Of a stretch of 64,000 nucleotides of DNA, positions 26,186-35,834 are shown in pieces; within the stretch, counting starts at the first letter, position 1; each line of letters starts with the position of its first letter. Source of the stretch: Phycisphaerales bacterium (GTDB taxonomy: Bacteria; Planctomycetota; Phycisphaerae; UBA1845); assembly GCA_020852275.1 (NCBI GenBank), contig JADZBE010000030.1, positions 42,966 to 106,965 on the forward strand, read 5' to 3'. The notes beneath the pieces are model-generated. The model was not told where the DNA came from. It did not search any database and saw only the letters and a list, made by a program, of their open reading frames with translations. The position numbers and the translations under genes were made by a program.

Positions 26186-27933
26186 GCCAGCGCCTCCGCC
26201 TCGGCGTATTGTTTTCGCACGGCGTTCGTAAAGGCCTCGCCCAGCGCCAACTGCGTGACGGCATTGCCCTTCAGCAGCCGCACATATCCATCCATGCCCG
26301 ACCCATACTCGAGGGTAATCGACTGCGACTCGCCTTCCGCTTCAACTGCAAACGCCGGCAATCGCGTAAGCGCCGCACAGGCCTGCGGGCACGACCGCGG
26401 ACCGCCCGCTTCGATCATCGCGCCCCACGCACTTCGCAGTTCCACTCCGCAGTCGATGCACATGCACTTGATAATCTGCCGCAGCGCATTAAACTGCGGA
26501 GCGGTCCATTCCTCATGGTAGGTGAGGAACTCCTTCATCTCATAGGTGTTCAATTCCGGGTCGGCCATGTGGCGGCGGTTCTCGTCGGTAAAGAAATCAC
26601 GCCGCACGGCCACCCGGCGCTGCGTGTATTTCTCCGGACCGCCCGGCTCGCCGGCGCGAAACGTCCACAGTTTCTGGCTGGCGTCGTCGAGCATGAAGTC
26701 GACAAATCGTCGCGCCAGGACGCGGCGGTATGGCCGGTTGCCCGCCGCCTGCGACTCCGTTCCCATCCGCAGAATGCTCACCGGGTCGGCATTGACGCTT
26801 GAACCGCCGACTGCATGCTCCGGGTCATACGGGTTGACAAACACCATGCGCGGTTGACCATCCGCGCTCAGCGTGTATTGGCTTTGAAATCGGCCGTAGA
26901 AATCCACGCACATTCCAGCCGCCGCGTCGCCCTGCCCCACGTCGATCGGCACCTTGTTCGACGTGTCGGTGAAATACCGTGCATTGGCGCCGATCAGCAG
27001 TATGACGCGCAGCCCCTCCCGCCAGCCTTCGGCAAGAGCCGCCTTGACTTCAGATTCCCGATCCCGGGCGGCGGACTCATAATTCGACTCCCCAATGCCG
27101 CGAGTTTTCAATGCGATCCACATCTGCTGCTGGATCATCATCTCGAAGCATTTGGTGATGGAGCTGCTCTTGGTGGGATCGGCCGCGCCGATGCGCCTGA
27201 AATAGAGCGGATCGGTGAGATCGGACCACTGCCGCGGCGGGCGGGAAATGCCCGCCTCGGCGAGCCGGTCGAGATTGTAGCAAATGCCGAATGAGGATAG
27301 CGTCGGACCATACCAGCGATCGAACGCCCGGTTCGGGTTGCCTTTGGCATCGAGCCTGGGCGCATAATAATCCTCGCCGCGAAATCTCTGGGGAATGAAC
27401 TCCAACGAGACCTTTTCATCCGTCAGCAGGCCGACGCGCGCGGTGTTGCCCAGGAGCGCCTGCCTGTTGTGATCGAACGGACCGCCGCCGAAGAACACAT
27501 CGATGCCGCAGTCCAGCGGCGTATGCTCGTCCTCAATGTACGTCTGCCGCGCCTCCCATTGCTCGGGAGTCGCCTTCTCGCGCGCCAGGCGCGAATCCTG
27601 CGCCGCGCGGCCGATGTCCTCGCTCCACGGCTTGCCCAGCGTTTGCGTCCAGTGACGCCGAAACGAGGCCAGCATCTGGGCGTCCAGATAGCGGGATATC
27701 TCCGTCGTTCCGCCAATGCTGCGCCATTCAATGGCCACCGGCTGTCCGAACTTCTCCTCGTGCCACTTGGCGAATCCCCGCTCAAACTCATAACGAATAG
27801 CTTCGCCGTGCGGGCTGACGATGACCAGTCGCCACGCATCGGCATGTGATGTGCCTGAGTCGGAGCGCAGCAGAAACGGCGCCAGAAGCACGACCGCGAA
27901 ACCCAGAGTCAATGCAATATATGCAGGCCGCAT
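26170..27933 (-). CDS. Extracellular solute-binding protein of an ABC importer
   Basis: 587 residues. Hydrophobic N-terminus (AYIALTLGFAVVLLAPFLL) acts as signal or anchor. LVIVSPHGEAIRYEFERGFAKWHEEKFG and VAIEWRSIGGTTEISRYL are the start of a periplasmic-binding fold of the iron/thiamine/polyamine type; IDVFFGGGPFDHN, FGICYNLDRLAEAG and WSDLTDPLYF fit this class. It is much longer than the usual 330-350 residues and carries an extra C-terminal part with Cys residues (IKCMCIDCGVEL, SCPQACAAL). Encoded 29 bp downstream of the ATPase gene, hence an operon. No permease gene is present on either side. Ligand unknown; ferric iron is one option. Confidence 0.85.
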   Translation of the reverse strand: MRPAYIALTLGFAVVLLAPFLLRSDSGTSHADAWRLVIVSPHGEAIRYEFERGFAKWHEEKFGQPVAIEWRSIGGTTEISRYLDAQMLASFRRHWTQTLGKPWSEDIGRAAQDSRLAREKATPEQWEARQTYIEDEHTPLDCGIDVFFGGGPFDHNRQALLGNTARVGLLTDEKVSLEFIPQRFRGEDYYAPRLDAKGNPNRAFDRWYGPTLSSFGICYNLDRLAEAGISRPPRQWSDLTDPLYFRRIGAADPTKSSSITKCFEMMIQQQMWIALKTRGIGESNYESAARDRESEVKAALAEGWREGLRVILLIGANARYFTDTSNKVPIDVGQGDAAAGMCVDFYGRFQSQYTLSADGQPRMVFVNPYDPEHAVGGSSVNADPVSILRMGTESQAAGNRPYRRVLARRFVDFMLDDASQKLWTFRAGEPGGPEKYTQRRVAVRRDFFTDENRRHMADPELNTYEMKEFLTYHEEWTAPQFNALRQIIKCMCIDCGVELRSAWGAMIEAGGPRSCPQACAALTRLPAFAVEAEGESQSITLEYGSGMDGYVRLLKGNAVTQLALGEAFTNAVRKQYAEAEALAHSGQ

Positions 27934-27962
27934 CGCCGCCCATTCCCGCAAAGGACGCCCCC

Positions 27963-29042
27963 TTACGCTTCCTTCAATACCACAACATCCACCGGATCCA
28001 CATGCCACGTCACCGCGACGCTTTCACCCTCGCCGGCCATTCGTCGCGGATTCATTTCAAATACTCTGGCCTCCGTGGAGTCGTCCAGGATGAGTTTGTG
28101 TTGTGCGATTTCACCAAGATAAGTGGAATGCACAATCCGTCCGGGAAATCCCGACGGCGCGCCCTCCTGGCCGTTGGCGTCCATGCGAATGGACTCCGGG
28201 CGCAGGCTCAAAGTGACCGCGTCACCATTTCGAATGTCAGGCGGAAAGGTGGGGCTGGCGATGCGACCGAAGGGCGCCTCGACGACGGCCTGCTCCCCAT
28301 CCATGCTGATGACCTTGCCCTCGATGAAATTGGTTTCGCCGATGAAGCCCGCGACGAACCGATCAGCCGGGCGGCGATACACGTCGCGCGGCGCGCCCAC
28401 CTGCCGCACGCGCCCGTGGTCCAGAACGGCCAGCCGGTCCGCGACGGAAAGCGCCTCCTTCTGATCGTGCGTGACGTACATGGCGGTGATGCCCGCGCGC
28501 TTGCACAGGGCGCGAATCTGCTCGCGCATCTCCAGCCGCAGTTTCGCGTCGAGGTTCGATAGCGGCTCATCCAGCAGCAGGCAGTCCGGCTCGATGACCA
28601 GCGCCCGCGCCAGCGCCACCCGCTGCTGCTGCCCGCCGGAGAGCTGGTTCGGCTTTCGCTCCGCAAGGTGCTCCATCTGCACCAGACGCAGCGCCTCCGC
28701 CACCCGGCGCTCCTGATCCCCGCGCGAGACCCGCCGCTCTTTCAAGCCGAAAGCCACATTCTGCGCCACCGTCATGTGAGGCCACAGCGCATAGTTTTGA
28801 AACACCATGCCGGTGTTGCGCCGATGCGCGGGCACGCGCGTCATGTCTCGATCGTCGAAGCGGATCGCGCCCGCGTCCACCTCATAGAAGCCGGCCACGC
28901 ACCGCAAAAGCGTCGTCTTCCCGCACCCGCTGGGGCCCAGAAGAAAAAACAGCTCGCCCGGCGCGACGGACAGATCCACCTGATCCACGACCGCCACGCC
29001 GCCGAACCGCTTGGTGAGCTGCTCGATATGAACTCGAATCAC
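27963..29042 (-). CDS. ABC transporter ATP-binding protein (FbpC/PotA-like)
   Basis: 359-residue importer ATPase. Walker A LGPSGCGKTTLLR, VFQNYALWPHMTVAQNVAFGL, signature LSGGQQQRVALARAL, Walker B CLLLDEPLSNLDAKL, H-loop YVTHDQKEALSVADR, then a TOBE-like C-terminal domain (VTLSLRPESIRM). FGGVAVVDQVDLSVAPGELF at the start is typical of the iron(III)/thiamine/spermidine importer group. GTG start at 29042. Forms an operon with the following solute-binding-protein gene; a membrane component is missing nearby. Confidence 0.92.
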   Translation of the reverse strand: MIRVHIEQLTKRFGGVAVVDQVDLSVAPGELFFLLGPSGCGKTTLLRCVAGFYEVDAGAIRFDDRDMTRVPAHRRNTGMVFQNYALWPHMTVAQNVAFGLKERRVSRGDQERRVAEALRLVQMEHLAERKPNQLSGGQQQRVALARALVIEPDCLLLDEPLSNLDAKLRLEMREQIRALCKRAGITAMYVTHDQKEALSVADRLAVLDHGRVRQVGAPRDVYRRPADRFVAGFIGETNFIEGKVISMDGEQAVVEAPFGRIASPTFPPDIRNGDAVTLSLRPESIRMDANGQEGAPSGFPGRIVHSTYLGEIAQHKLILDDSTEARVFEMNPRRMAGEGESVAVTWHVDPVDVVVLKEA

Positions 29043-29172
29043 GGCGGGCGGAATGTAGCGATGCGCCCCGCGCGAGGCAACGCGGGCGGTCCCTGCCGCG
29101 CCGAACGGCGCCGAACCGCGTCGACGCGGCCTGCCCCAACCACGCCAGGAGGCATCCGCTGCGCCGCCTTAC

Positions 29173-29300
29173 GTTATTCCCGCGAAGGCGGGAATCCAGC
29201 TGGCTGGTCTCAGGAGGCAGGAAACCAGCGGCCTTGCGGGAGGGATTGGACCCCCGCCTGCGCGGGGGTGACGGTCCCCAGATTCCCGCTTCGAGTGCGG
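29173..29300. repeat. CATTCCCGC inverted-repeat element (copy 6, ends truncated)
   Basis: Arm TTATTCCCGCGAAGGCGGGA, spacer with GAAACCAGCGG, inverse arm CCGCCTGCGCGGGGGTGACGG; the outer GTCCGTGGTG ends are lost or diverged. Ends about ten bases from the stop of the [2Fe-2S] protein gene. Confidence 0.85.
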
Positions 29301-29310
29301 CTTCGGTGTG

Positions 29311-29586
29311 TCATTCACCCGCGTCGAACGTATTCTTCGGGCGCTGCTCGACGATGTAGGTCTTGCGCCGCAAGGCGTACTCCTCCGGCGTCAGCTCTGC
29401 GATGCTGAATGCCTCCGGGCAGGCCGCGATTCTCTTGAGAAACGGGATGCACCACCCGCACCCCGTCCCCGCCCCGAGGCACTGGCTCATCTGGCTGGGG
29501 CGCGCAGGTCGCTCGCGCTGCGCAAAGGACAGCAGCTTGCGCAGCGGCACATGGTAGCAATAGCAGATCAGATCATCCGGTTGCAT
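29311..29586 (-). CDS. BFD-like [2Fe-2S]-binding protein
   Basis: 91 residues. MQPDDLICYCYHVPLRKLL, then GAGTGCGWCIPFL: the CxC ... CxxC arrangement of the bacterioferritin-associated ferredoxin (BFD/Fer2_BFD) fold, a small helical [2Fe-2S] domain used in electron transfer to bacterioferritin or in assimilatory nitrite reductases and copper chaperones. The ~40-residue tail (FSIAELTPEEYALRRKTYIVEQRP) is extra. Start ATG at 29586 with GGGG just upstream; the longer frame lacks homology. No bacterioferritin gene is near. Confidence 0.85.
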   Translation of the reverse strand: MQPDDLICYCYHVPLRKLLSFAQRERPARPSQMSQCLGAGTGCGWCIPFLKRIAACPEAFSIAELTPEEYALRRKTYIVEQRPKNTFDAGE

Positions 29587-29924
29587 CCCCGGCCCCCGGG
29601 GGATTATACAGGGCGACTCGCCTTGACAGGCCACGTGGTCCGATGGACTTTTTGGACGCGGAGGCGGTAGAATGTCTGTACCCAGGGGCGCCCGGGGGAC
29701 TAGCTGATCGAATCGGCATGGAATGCCGTGTGGTTTCAGCGTTCGGGGCGCAGGGAGTGAGGCCCGATGGTCACGGGTTTCCGCGCGTTTCCTTGCTTTC
29801 CGCCCGGTTTGGCGCGTGCTTTGCAATCCAAGTCTCCGTTCGTAGTGGACGTTTTCGTGCTATGCTTTCTCAAATGAAGCGGCACGGGAACCTGAGATCC
29901 CTTGAACATGGAGGAGTATCCCTC
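29587..29924. other. Divergent spacer upstream of the propeller lipoprotein
   Basis: 338 bp. Between 29830 and 29924 the sequence is less GC-rich (TTTTCGTGCTATGCTTTCTC), a plausible promoter zone (TATGCT as a -10-like box at about 29860), and ends with the strong GGAGGA ribosome-binding site of the next gene. No gene seen. Confidence 0.4.
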
Positions 29925-32066
29925 ATGAAACGACTGTGGCTGGCGATGCTGGCGATCCCGTTGACCGGATGCGGCACCGGTGCGTTCGATTTTGGTCAGG
30001 AAGATCCGAAAGAGACCGGGCAGACCGGGCTTCGACGTTTCGAGTCGGATTCAGAATTGGTCGGTTACTTCCAGCGCGAGACCTCGCGGGAGTCGGCCGT
30101 GTTTGGTGACCTGTTCCTGGGCGATCCTGCCTCGGACGGTGGGGCTGCGGCGCCCGGCGCGGCCGAGGGGTCGGCGGGGCGACCGGCCGACGACGGCGGA
30201 AGCGGCGGGGCGCAGGGCGTGCCGCAGGAAGGCGAAGACGCCGACGGACTGAACTACTCCGACACCACGATCCAGGAAGACGGCGTCGATGAGGCCGACG
30301 TGGTCAAGACCGACGGGCAGTACCTCTACATCATCGACGGCGGGCTGATGCGCATCGTGGATGTCCGCGCCGCCGACGCGATCACCGAAGCGAGCCGCTT
30401 GGAGCTGGAAGGCTACGGCCAGGACCTCTTTTTTGTCGGTGACAAGGTCGTGGCACTGACGCAGGTGTGGAACTGGTGGTACGGCGACGTGGCGCTGATG
30501 ATGGACGGGATGGGCATGGGCGGCGGGTCCGGCGCGGGCATCGCCGAGGGCGAGCCAAGCCCGATGGAAGGACCGAGCGTGGCGCTGACGGTGATCGACG
30601 TGGCCGACCGCGCCGCGCCGAAGGTGCTGTCCACGACGCGATTCGAGGGCAATATCGTCTCCAGCCGCATGATCGGCGAGCGCGTCCACCTTGCCTTGGC
30701 GATCTATCCGAACGACTTCGGTCGCGTGTTCCCGGTGGGCAGCACGACGATGAAGTCCGTGTCGCTGGCAGCCAAGGACATTCTTCCGGACTACGAGTTC
30801 ACCGACGCCTCCGGCGCGAAGGTGCACGGCGAGATGATGACCTGGGGCGACGTGTACCACCCGATCGACCCGGACGGCTACGGCATGGTGAGCGTCATCA
30901 GCCTCGACATCTCGAACGCCTCGCAGTTTCACGCCGTCGGCGTGATGGCCAACCCCGGGCTGACCTACGCCTCGCTCGACGCGTTCTACCTGACGGACAC
31001 GCAGTGGACGTTCTGGGGCGACGAGCGCGAGACGACGGACGTGTACAAGTTCAACTACACGGACACGGGCGTGTCGCTGGCGGCGGTCGGCGCGGTTCCG
31101 GGCCGCATCCTCAATCAGTATTCCATGAGCGAATTCGCGGGAAACTTCCGCGTCGCCACGACGACCGTGAACTGGACGGAAACCGCGGTGGAATCCGGCA
31201 ATCACGTGTACGTGCTCGGGCAGAACGCCGATATGCTCGACATCGTCGGCAAGCTCGAGAACTTGGCACCGGGCGAGAGCATTCAAGCGGCCCGGTTCCT
31301 CGGCAATCGCGGGTATCTCGTCACCTTCGAGCAGGTGGATCCGCTGTTCACGCTGGACTTGAGCAACCCGGTGGAGCCGAAGGTCGTGGGGGAGCTGAAG
31401 GTCCCGGGCTTCTCGACGTTCATCGTGCCGATGGATGAGAACCATCTGTTGACGGTCGGGCAGTACATCGCGGACGGCGACGTGTGGTCCACCGGCGTGC
31501 AGCTTTCCATCTTCGATGTGACGGACTTCGCGGCGCCGGCGCTGAAGCATCAGACGGTGATTGCCGACGGCGCGTGGTCTGAAGCGCAGTGGAATCCCAA
31601 GGCGCTGACGTACTTCGCTGAAGCGGGTCTTGTCGCGCTGCCCGTGACGGTGCCGGACGTCGTGTTCTTTGACGACGATTTCGTGATTGACGACGGGACG
31701 GGCGCGGAGGGAGGCGACGCGAGCAGCGGCAGCACGGAAGGTGACGACGGCACAACCGCCGAGCCGCCGATCTGGGAGCCGCCGATCTACCGCGACAGGT
31801 TCCAGGGACTGGTCGTTTACACGGTCGGCACGGACGCGGGGTTCTCCGAAGTCATGCGGCTGGACACGAGGCTGGACGAGGAAGGCTGGACGTGGTGGCC
31901 GGCGTTTACGCGCGGCGTGTTCATCGACAATCGCGTGCTGGCGGTCACCAACCTGGGCATCATCAGCGGCGACGTGAGCGCTCCGGACGCCGCCGGCGCG
32001 AGCCTGCAATTCGAGCAGCCGGACTGGATCGGCTGGGGCGAGGGCATGTCGCCGATGATCCGCTAA
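29925..32066 (+). CDS. Beta-propeller domain lipoprotein
   Basis: 713 residues. Lipoprotein signal MKRLWLAMLAIPLTGC, with Cys-16 as acylation site. After a Gly/Ala-rich linker comes EDGVDEADVVKTDGQYLYII, the hallmark of the secreted beta-propeller domain family (PF09826), followed by repeats such as DLFFVGDKVVALTQ, VALTVIDVADRAAPKVL and GNRGYLVTFEQVDPLFTLDLS that form propeller blades. An acidic/Gly-rich insertion is at about 588-612 (GAEGGDASSGSTEGDDG). Likely outer-membrane or periplasmic; role unknown, some members are proposed protease-like or copper-responsive but nothing here decides it. GGAGG eight bases before the ATG at 29925 sets the start. Confidence 0.9.
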   Translation: MKRLWLAMLAIPLTGCGTGAFDFGQEDPKETGQTGLRRFESDSELVGYFQRETSRESAVFGDLFLGDPASDGGAAAPGAAEGSAGRPADDGGSGGAQGVPQEGEDADGLNYSDTTIQEDGVDEADVVKTDGQYLYIIDGGLMRIVDVRAADAITEASRLELEGYGQDLFFVGDKVVALTQVWNWWYGDVALMMDGMGMGGGSGAGIAEGEPSPMEGPSVALTVIDVADRAAPKVLSTTRFEGNIVSSRMIGERVHLALAIYPNDFGRVFPVGSTTMKSVSLAAKDILPDYEFTDASGAKVHGEMMTWGDVYHPIDPDGYGMVSVISLDISNASQFHAVGVMANPGLTYASLDAFYLTDTQWTFWGDERETTDVYKFNYTDTGVSLAAVGAVPGRILNQYSMSEFAGNFRVATTTVNWTETAVESGNHVYVLGQNADMLDIVGKLENLAPGESIQAARFLGNRGYLVTFEQVDPLFTLDLSNPVEPKVVGELKVPGFSTFIVPMDENHLLTVGQYIADGDVWSTGVQLSIFDVTDFAAPALKHQTVIADGAWSEAQWNPKALTYFAEAGLVALPVTVPDVVFFDDDFVIDDGTGAEGGDASSGSTEGDDGTTAEPPIWEPPIYRDRFQGLVVYTVGTDAGFSEVMRLDTRLDEEGWTWWPAFTRGVFIDNRVLAVTNLGIISGDVSAPDAAGASLQFEQPDWIGWGEGMSPMIR

Positions 32067-32370
32067 GCAAGCCGGAAGGCTTTCACCGGCGCACGAGCGG
32101 CTTGTCGGCCGCGACGCCGGATGCGATAAACGCGGGGAGGATCGCCGTGGGGCGGTCCTTCCCGCGGCTTTGTTTTGGGGACGGCTCGCGGAGCTGCGTC
32201 GCGCGGTGCCGCGCTGCGCGTTGCCGCGCGTTGCCGCACGGTGCCGCGCGTTGCCGCACGGTGCCGCGCGTCGCCGAACAATGCCGCACGATGCCGCGCC
32301 GGTGAGGTCCTCGCCGCGCCGGCGCGGTTCTCGCCGCGGCGGCGCGTTGGGACGCGCCGTGCCGTGCCGG
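32067..32370. other. Spacer dominated by a 10-bp GC repeat
   Basis: 304 bp between the propeller gene and the cyclase gene, most of it the CCGCGCGTTG-type array at 32204-32300 followed by two GGTTCTCGCCGCG-like units. Open frames crossing it are Arg/Ala-rich repeat translations, not protein-like. Confidence 0.6.
32204..32300. repeat. 10-bp tandem array (GTTGCCGCGC)
   Basis: About nine to ten units alternating GTTGCCGCGC, GTTGCCGCAC and GGTGCCGCGC, decaying to AATGCCGCAC at the right. Directly precedes the cyclase gene. Confidence 0.88.
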
Positions 32371-35300
32371 ATGCGCCTGAGTTTGCCCATGCGCCAACCA
32401 CCATCAGACCAATCGCGTCGCGGGCGAAGGCTGCCGCCGATGGTCGGCGCGCTGCTGGTCGGCGCGACGACGACGGCGCTGATCCTCACGGTGTACTGGC
32501 TCGGCGGACTGCGGCGCATCGACAACCTGGGTTACGACACGTTCTTCCGCGCGCTGGGCGGCATCGAGGCCGATCCGCGCATCCTGCTCGTGGACATCGA
32601 CGACTCGACGCTGAAGCGCATCGGGCGGTGGCCTTGGGACCGGCGGAAACTCGCCGGCATGATCGACGTGCTGAGCGACCTGGGCGCGTCGCACATCGTA
32701 CTGGACATGACGTTCCGCAGGCCTCAGCCTGTGCGCGTGGAGGCGGCGCCCTCTGACTCGAGTCTGCGGAATCCGGTGAGCGCGACCCGCCTTCCCACAC
32801 TCGAAGCCTCGGGGCTGCTGATTCGAGATGATGATGAACTCGCCGCCGCCATGGCGCGCGCCGCAAACGTGTACTTCGGGATCGACTACCAGCCGCTCGA
32901 TTCCGACCCAGCTCAGGCGACCAGCGCCGGGCGCCAGCCATCCGAAGGAACGCAGAGTCGTTTCACGAACGCTGCGATGCACCTGGTCCAGGATTTTTCG
33001 CTCACCGAAGCCGAACTGCGGCGCTTGGTGCACTGGCCGCAGGACGAGCCTCTTCCGCTCGCGGAGCTTAAGGCGTTCGCGGCGAGAACGGCCTGCAACC
33101 AATACATGAGCGGACATTCCGTGAGTAACTTTGATGCTTTTCTGGATCAGTTCATGCCGGGTCATGCGCCGGCGGAACGGTCACCCGATGTCGAAGAACT
33201 GCGGATGGCATTTGCAGAGGCCGTCTCCGCCGAGTCGTTGCGCGGTCGCTGGCGCGTCCCGCACTCGACCCTGCCGGACTTCATCCTCCGTGGAGCGCGG
33301 CTCAACGCGCCGGTGGCTGAAATCGGCCAGGCCGCCCGCGGAATCGGTTCCGTCGTGTATCAGCAGGAAGAATCCGCGCCCATCGTGAGGTCGCTTCCGT
33401 TAATCGTGCGCGTGGAGCAGCAGCTTGTTCCACACCTTGCGCTGGCGACGGCGGGCGCCATCGCTCATCGTCCCATAGACACGCTGTACTGGAACGGGCG
33501 GACGTTGGAAAGCACGCCCGACACATCCCTGTCAGCCAAGGCTAGGCGAGTATCTGGAAATCCGGAGGCTCGCGGCGACGCTGCACGTCGGCAAGACCAT
33601 TGGCTGATTCCCATAGGAGAAGACGGCACAACGCTGGTTCCCTGGGCGATGCCATCGAAACCCGGCAACCCCACGTGGCTGGGCACGTTCCGGCATGTGT
33701 CCGCCGGCCGGCTGATGGAGTATGTCGACAAGTTCGATTCGATTGAGGAGAACGATCGCTGGTTGAAGGCGAAACGGTCGGATGCGGTCCACTGGGCGAC
33801 GCGCCTCACGCAGGACCGTTGGGAGGTCTACGCCGACAGGATTCGTGAACGTAACCTCTTGACGTCGGCCATCCGTCTTGCGAGGAACGAGCACGAAGTC
33901 GAAGAGCTCCTCCAACGTGTGGCCGACCTCACGCTCCAAGTCGCGGATGAAGAAAAACTCGCATTGCAACGCCTTGACGACTTGCGCGAGCCTTGTCGGG
34001 ATGCGGAAGCGGGGGGCAACTCATTCGCGGAATGCCGCGAGATCGCTTCGTTCGAGGCGGCATTGACGGACTCGGCCTTGACCCATCTTCAGATGAGACA
34101 GGAGCGTTTGCAAGCCGAGGCCGAAGCGCTGAGGCGAATACTGCGTCCTGAAATCGAAGGTCGCGTGTGTCTGGTCGGGTTGGTCGGGACGGGCGCCGCG
34201 GATTTTGTAAGCACGCCGATGGACTCCCGATGTCCCGGGGTGGCCGTTCATGCGCACATGCTCAACGCGCTGCTGCAAGACCGGTTCGTAAGGCCGATCG
34301 GCGCCCAAGGGAACCTGCTGATTCTGTTCGTGCTCGGCGCCGCCGCCGCGTTCGCGGCCTCGAAAGTAGGACTGGTGCGGAGCCTCTTTATCCTTGCGTC
34401 CAGCGGCGGCCTTCTCGTGTCCCTCTGCGCCTTGCTCTTCCGCCGCGAAATGATCGTTGTGAGCTGGGCGCCGGGGCTGGTCATGCTGGCGGGCGTGTGG
34501 GTCGCGGTGATTGCGTATCGGCAGGCGACGGAGGAGCGGCAGCGGCGGCGCGTGACGCGGATGCTGGCGCAATACACCTCGCCGGCCGTGGCGGCGGGAA
34601 TCGCCGAGCGACTGGACGATCGCGGCTTTGCGCCGCAGCGGCGCATCATCACCTGCTTCTTCAGCGACCTGGGCGACTTCACCGCCGCGGCCGAGCGGCT
34701 CGACCCGGAGGAAACGCGGCGGTTGCTTCAGCCGTATCTGGAGCGCGTAAGCAACGCGCTGATCGCCGAGGAGGCGCTGGTCAACAAGTTCATCGGCGAC
34801 GGCGTGTTCGCCTTTTTCAACGCCCCGCTGCTGCCGTGCACGGATCAGGCGGCCCGCGCGTGCCGGGCGGCGCTGGCGTGCCTTCGCGCCACCTCCGCCT
34901 CCGCGTCACACGCATCGAACAGCGCGAATCCGTCGCTTCCCGTGCGCATCGGCATCGCCACCGGCGAAGCGATCGTGGGCGACTTCGGCACCGATCGCAA
35001 GCGGGACTACACCTCGATCGGCGACACGGTCAACGTGGCCTCGCGGCTTGAAGCCGCCAACAAGACGCTGGGAACTTCCATCCTCGTCAGCGATTCGGCG
35101 CGACAGGCCGCGGGCGACGGATTTGCTTTCAGGCCCGTCGGGCGGCTGCGCGTGGCCGGGCGCGTGCAGGCGGTGCAGGCGTTCGAACTGCTGGGCGACG
35201 GTTCGACGCGGGAAGCCTCGCAGGCGACCATCCGCGGGATGGAAACGGTGCTGGAGCACTTCTCGAACCGTCGATGGTCGCAGGCGCGCGCTGAGCTTGA

Positions 35301-35424
35301 AGCGTTGCTCGCCCTGAACGCCGGCGACGGCGCAGCGCGGTTCTATCTGCGGGCGATAGAGCGCCTCAGCGCCGCTTCGCCGGAGGAGGGGTGGCGGGGG
35401 GAGGTCGAAGTCGGCGGGAGGTAG
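32371..35424 (+). CDS. CHASE2 domain-containing class III adenylate cyclase
   Basis: 1017 residues. One N-terminal membrane helix (about 24-44), then an extracytoplasmic CHASE2 sensor domain beginning LGYDTFFRALGGIEADPRILLVDIDDSTLKRIGRWPW and ending with EGRVCLVGLVG ... STPMDSRCPGVAVHAHMLNALLQ; it is split by an unusually long insert (about 130-590) including a helical coiled-coil-like stretch (EHEVEELLQRVADLTLQVADEE). Three membrane helices follow (about 647-715), then MLAQYTSPAVAAGI and a cyclase domain from about 755: FFSDLGDFT and GDGVFAFF give the two metal-binding Asp residues, and YTSIGDTVNVASRLEAA is the substrate-binding part. Start at 32371 or the ATG six codons on; both leave the first helix intact. 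Presumably makes cAMP in response to an external signal. Confidence 0.92.
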   Translation: MRLSLPMRQPPSDQSRRGRRLPPMVGALLVGATTTALILTVYWLGGLRRIDNLGYDTFFRALGGIEADPRILLVDIDDSTLKRIGRWPWDRRKLAGMIDVLSDLGASHIVLDMTFRRPQPVRVEAAPSDSSLRNPVSATRLPTLEASGLLIRDDDELAAAMARAANVYFGIDYQPLDSDPAQATSAGRQPSEGTQSRFTNAAMHLVQDFSLTEAELRRLVHWPQDEPLPLAELKAFAARTACNQYMSGHSVSNFDAFLDQFMPGHAPAERSPDVEELRMAFAEAVSAESLRGRWRVPHSTLPDFILRGARLNAPVAEIGQAARGIGSVVYQQEESAPIVRSLPLIVRVEQQLVPHLALATAGAIAHRPIDTLYWNGRTLESTPDTSLSAKARRVSGNPEARGDAARRQDHWLIPIGEDGTTLVPWAMPSKPGNPTWLGTFRHVSAGRLMEYVDKFDSIEENDRWLKAKRSDAVHWATRLTQDRWEVYADRIRERNLLTSAIRLARNEHEVEELLQRVADLTLQVADEEKLALQRLDDLREPCRDAEAGGNSFAECREIASFEAALTDSALTHLQMRQERLQAEAEALRRILRPEIEGRVCLVGLVGTGAADFVSTPMDSRCPGVAVHAHMLNALLQDRFVRPIGAQGNLLILFVLGAAAAFAASKVGLVRSLFILASSGGLLVSLCALLFRREMIVVSWAPGLVMLAGVWVAVIAYRQATEERQRRRVTRMLAQYTSPAVAAGIAERLDDRGFAPQRRIITCFFSDLGDFTAAAERLDPEETRRLLQPYLERVSNALIAEEALVNKFIGDGVFAFFNAPLLPCTDQAARACRAALACLRATSASASHASNSANPSLPVRIGIATGEAIVGDFGTDRKRDYTSIGDTVNVASRLEAANKTLGTSILVSDSARQAAGDGFAFRPVGRLRVAGRVQAVQAFELLGDGSTREASQATIRGMETVLEHFSNRRWSQARAELEALLALNAGDGAARFYLRAIERLSAASPEEGWRGEVEVGGR

Positions 35425-35834
35425 GGCGCTTGCGCAGCACGCGCCAAGCGAATTCGGGGCACGGGTCCTGCGGAACATAACCGTTGCACGGCACTCCGGG
35501 ATGTTGCGGAACTTAGCCGTTGCGCGGCGCCCCGCCGTTACGCGGGGCCACTGACTTTCCCCCAAGCCTGAACTCCTAACCCTGAACCCTGAACCCGGAA
35601 CACTGCAGCCTGAACCCTGAACCCGGAACACTGCACCCTGAACCCTGCGCCCAGCGCCCTGTACACCGCTGCGCGCAACCCCGCAGCCCGCACGGGAATT
35701 CGCGGTTGCACGGGACTCCGCGGTTGGGCGCAGGGGCCGGTTTGACGGATCAGGGATGCGGCGGATAGAAACGTGAGGGTCTGGCCGGTCTGATGCCGCG
35801 CTTCGCACCAGGCGTACCGGCCCGCGGATTCGAC
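35425..35834. other. Gene-free stretch before the tRNA gene
   Basis: About 410 bp with short repeats: two TTGCGGAAC(A/T)TA(A/G)CCGTTGC-like units near 35468 and 35512, the 28-bp array at 35581-35656, and two TTGC(G/A)CGGGACTCCGCGG-like units near 35703. No gene seen. Confidence 0.6.
35581..35656. repeat. 28-bp tandem repeat
   Basis: Two near-perfect 28-bp units (CCTGAACCCTGAACCCGGAA followed by CACTGCAG or CACTGCAC) plus a partial third; internal CCTGAA is itself repeated. Confidence 0.85.

Noticed and set aside
30051..32525. 824-codon frame opposite the beta-propeller gene
   Set aside because: Antisense of a gene with signal peptide, ribosome-binding site and family motifs; no start signal or motif of its own.
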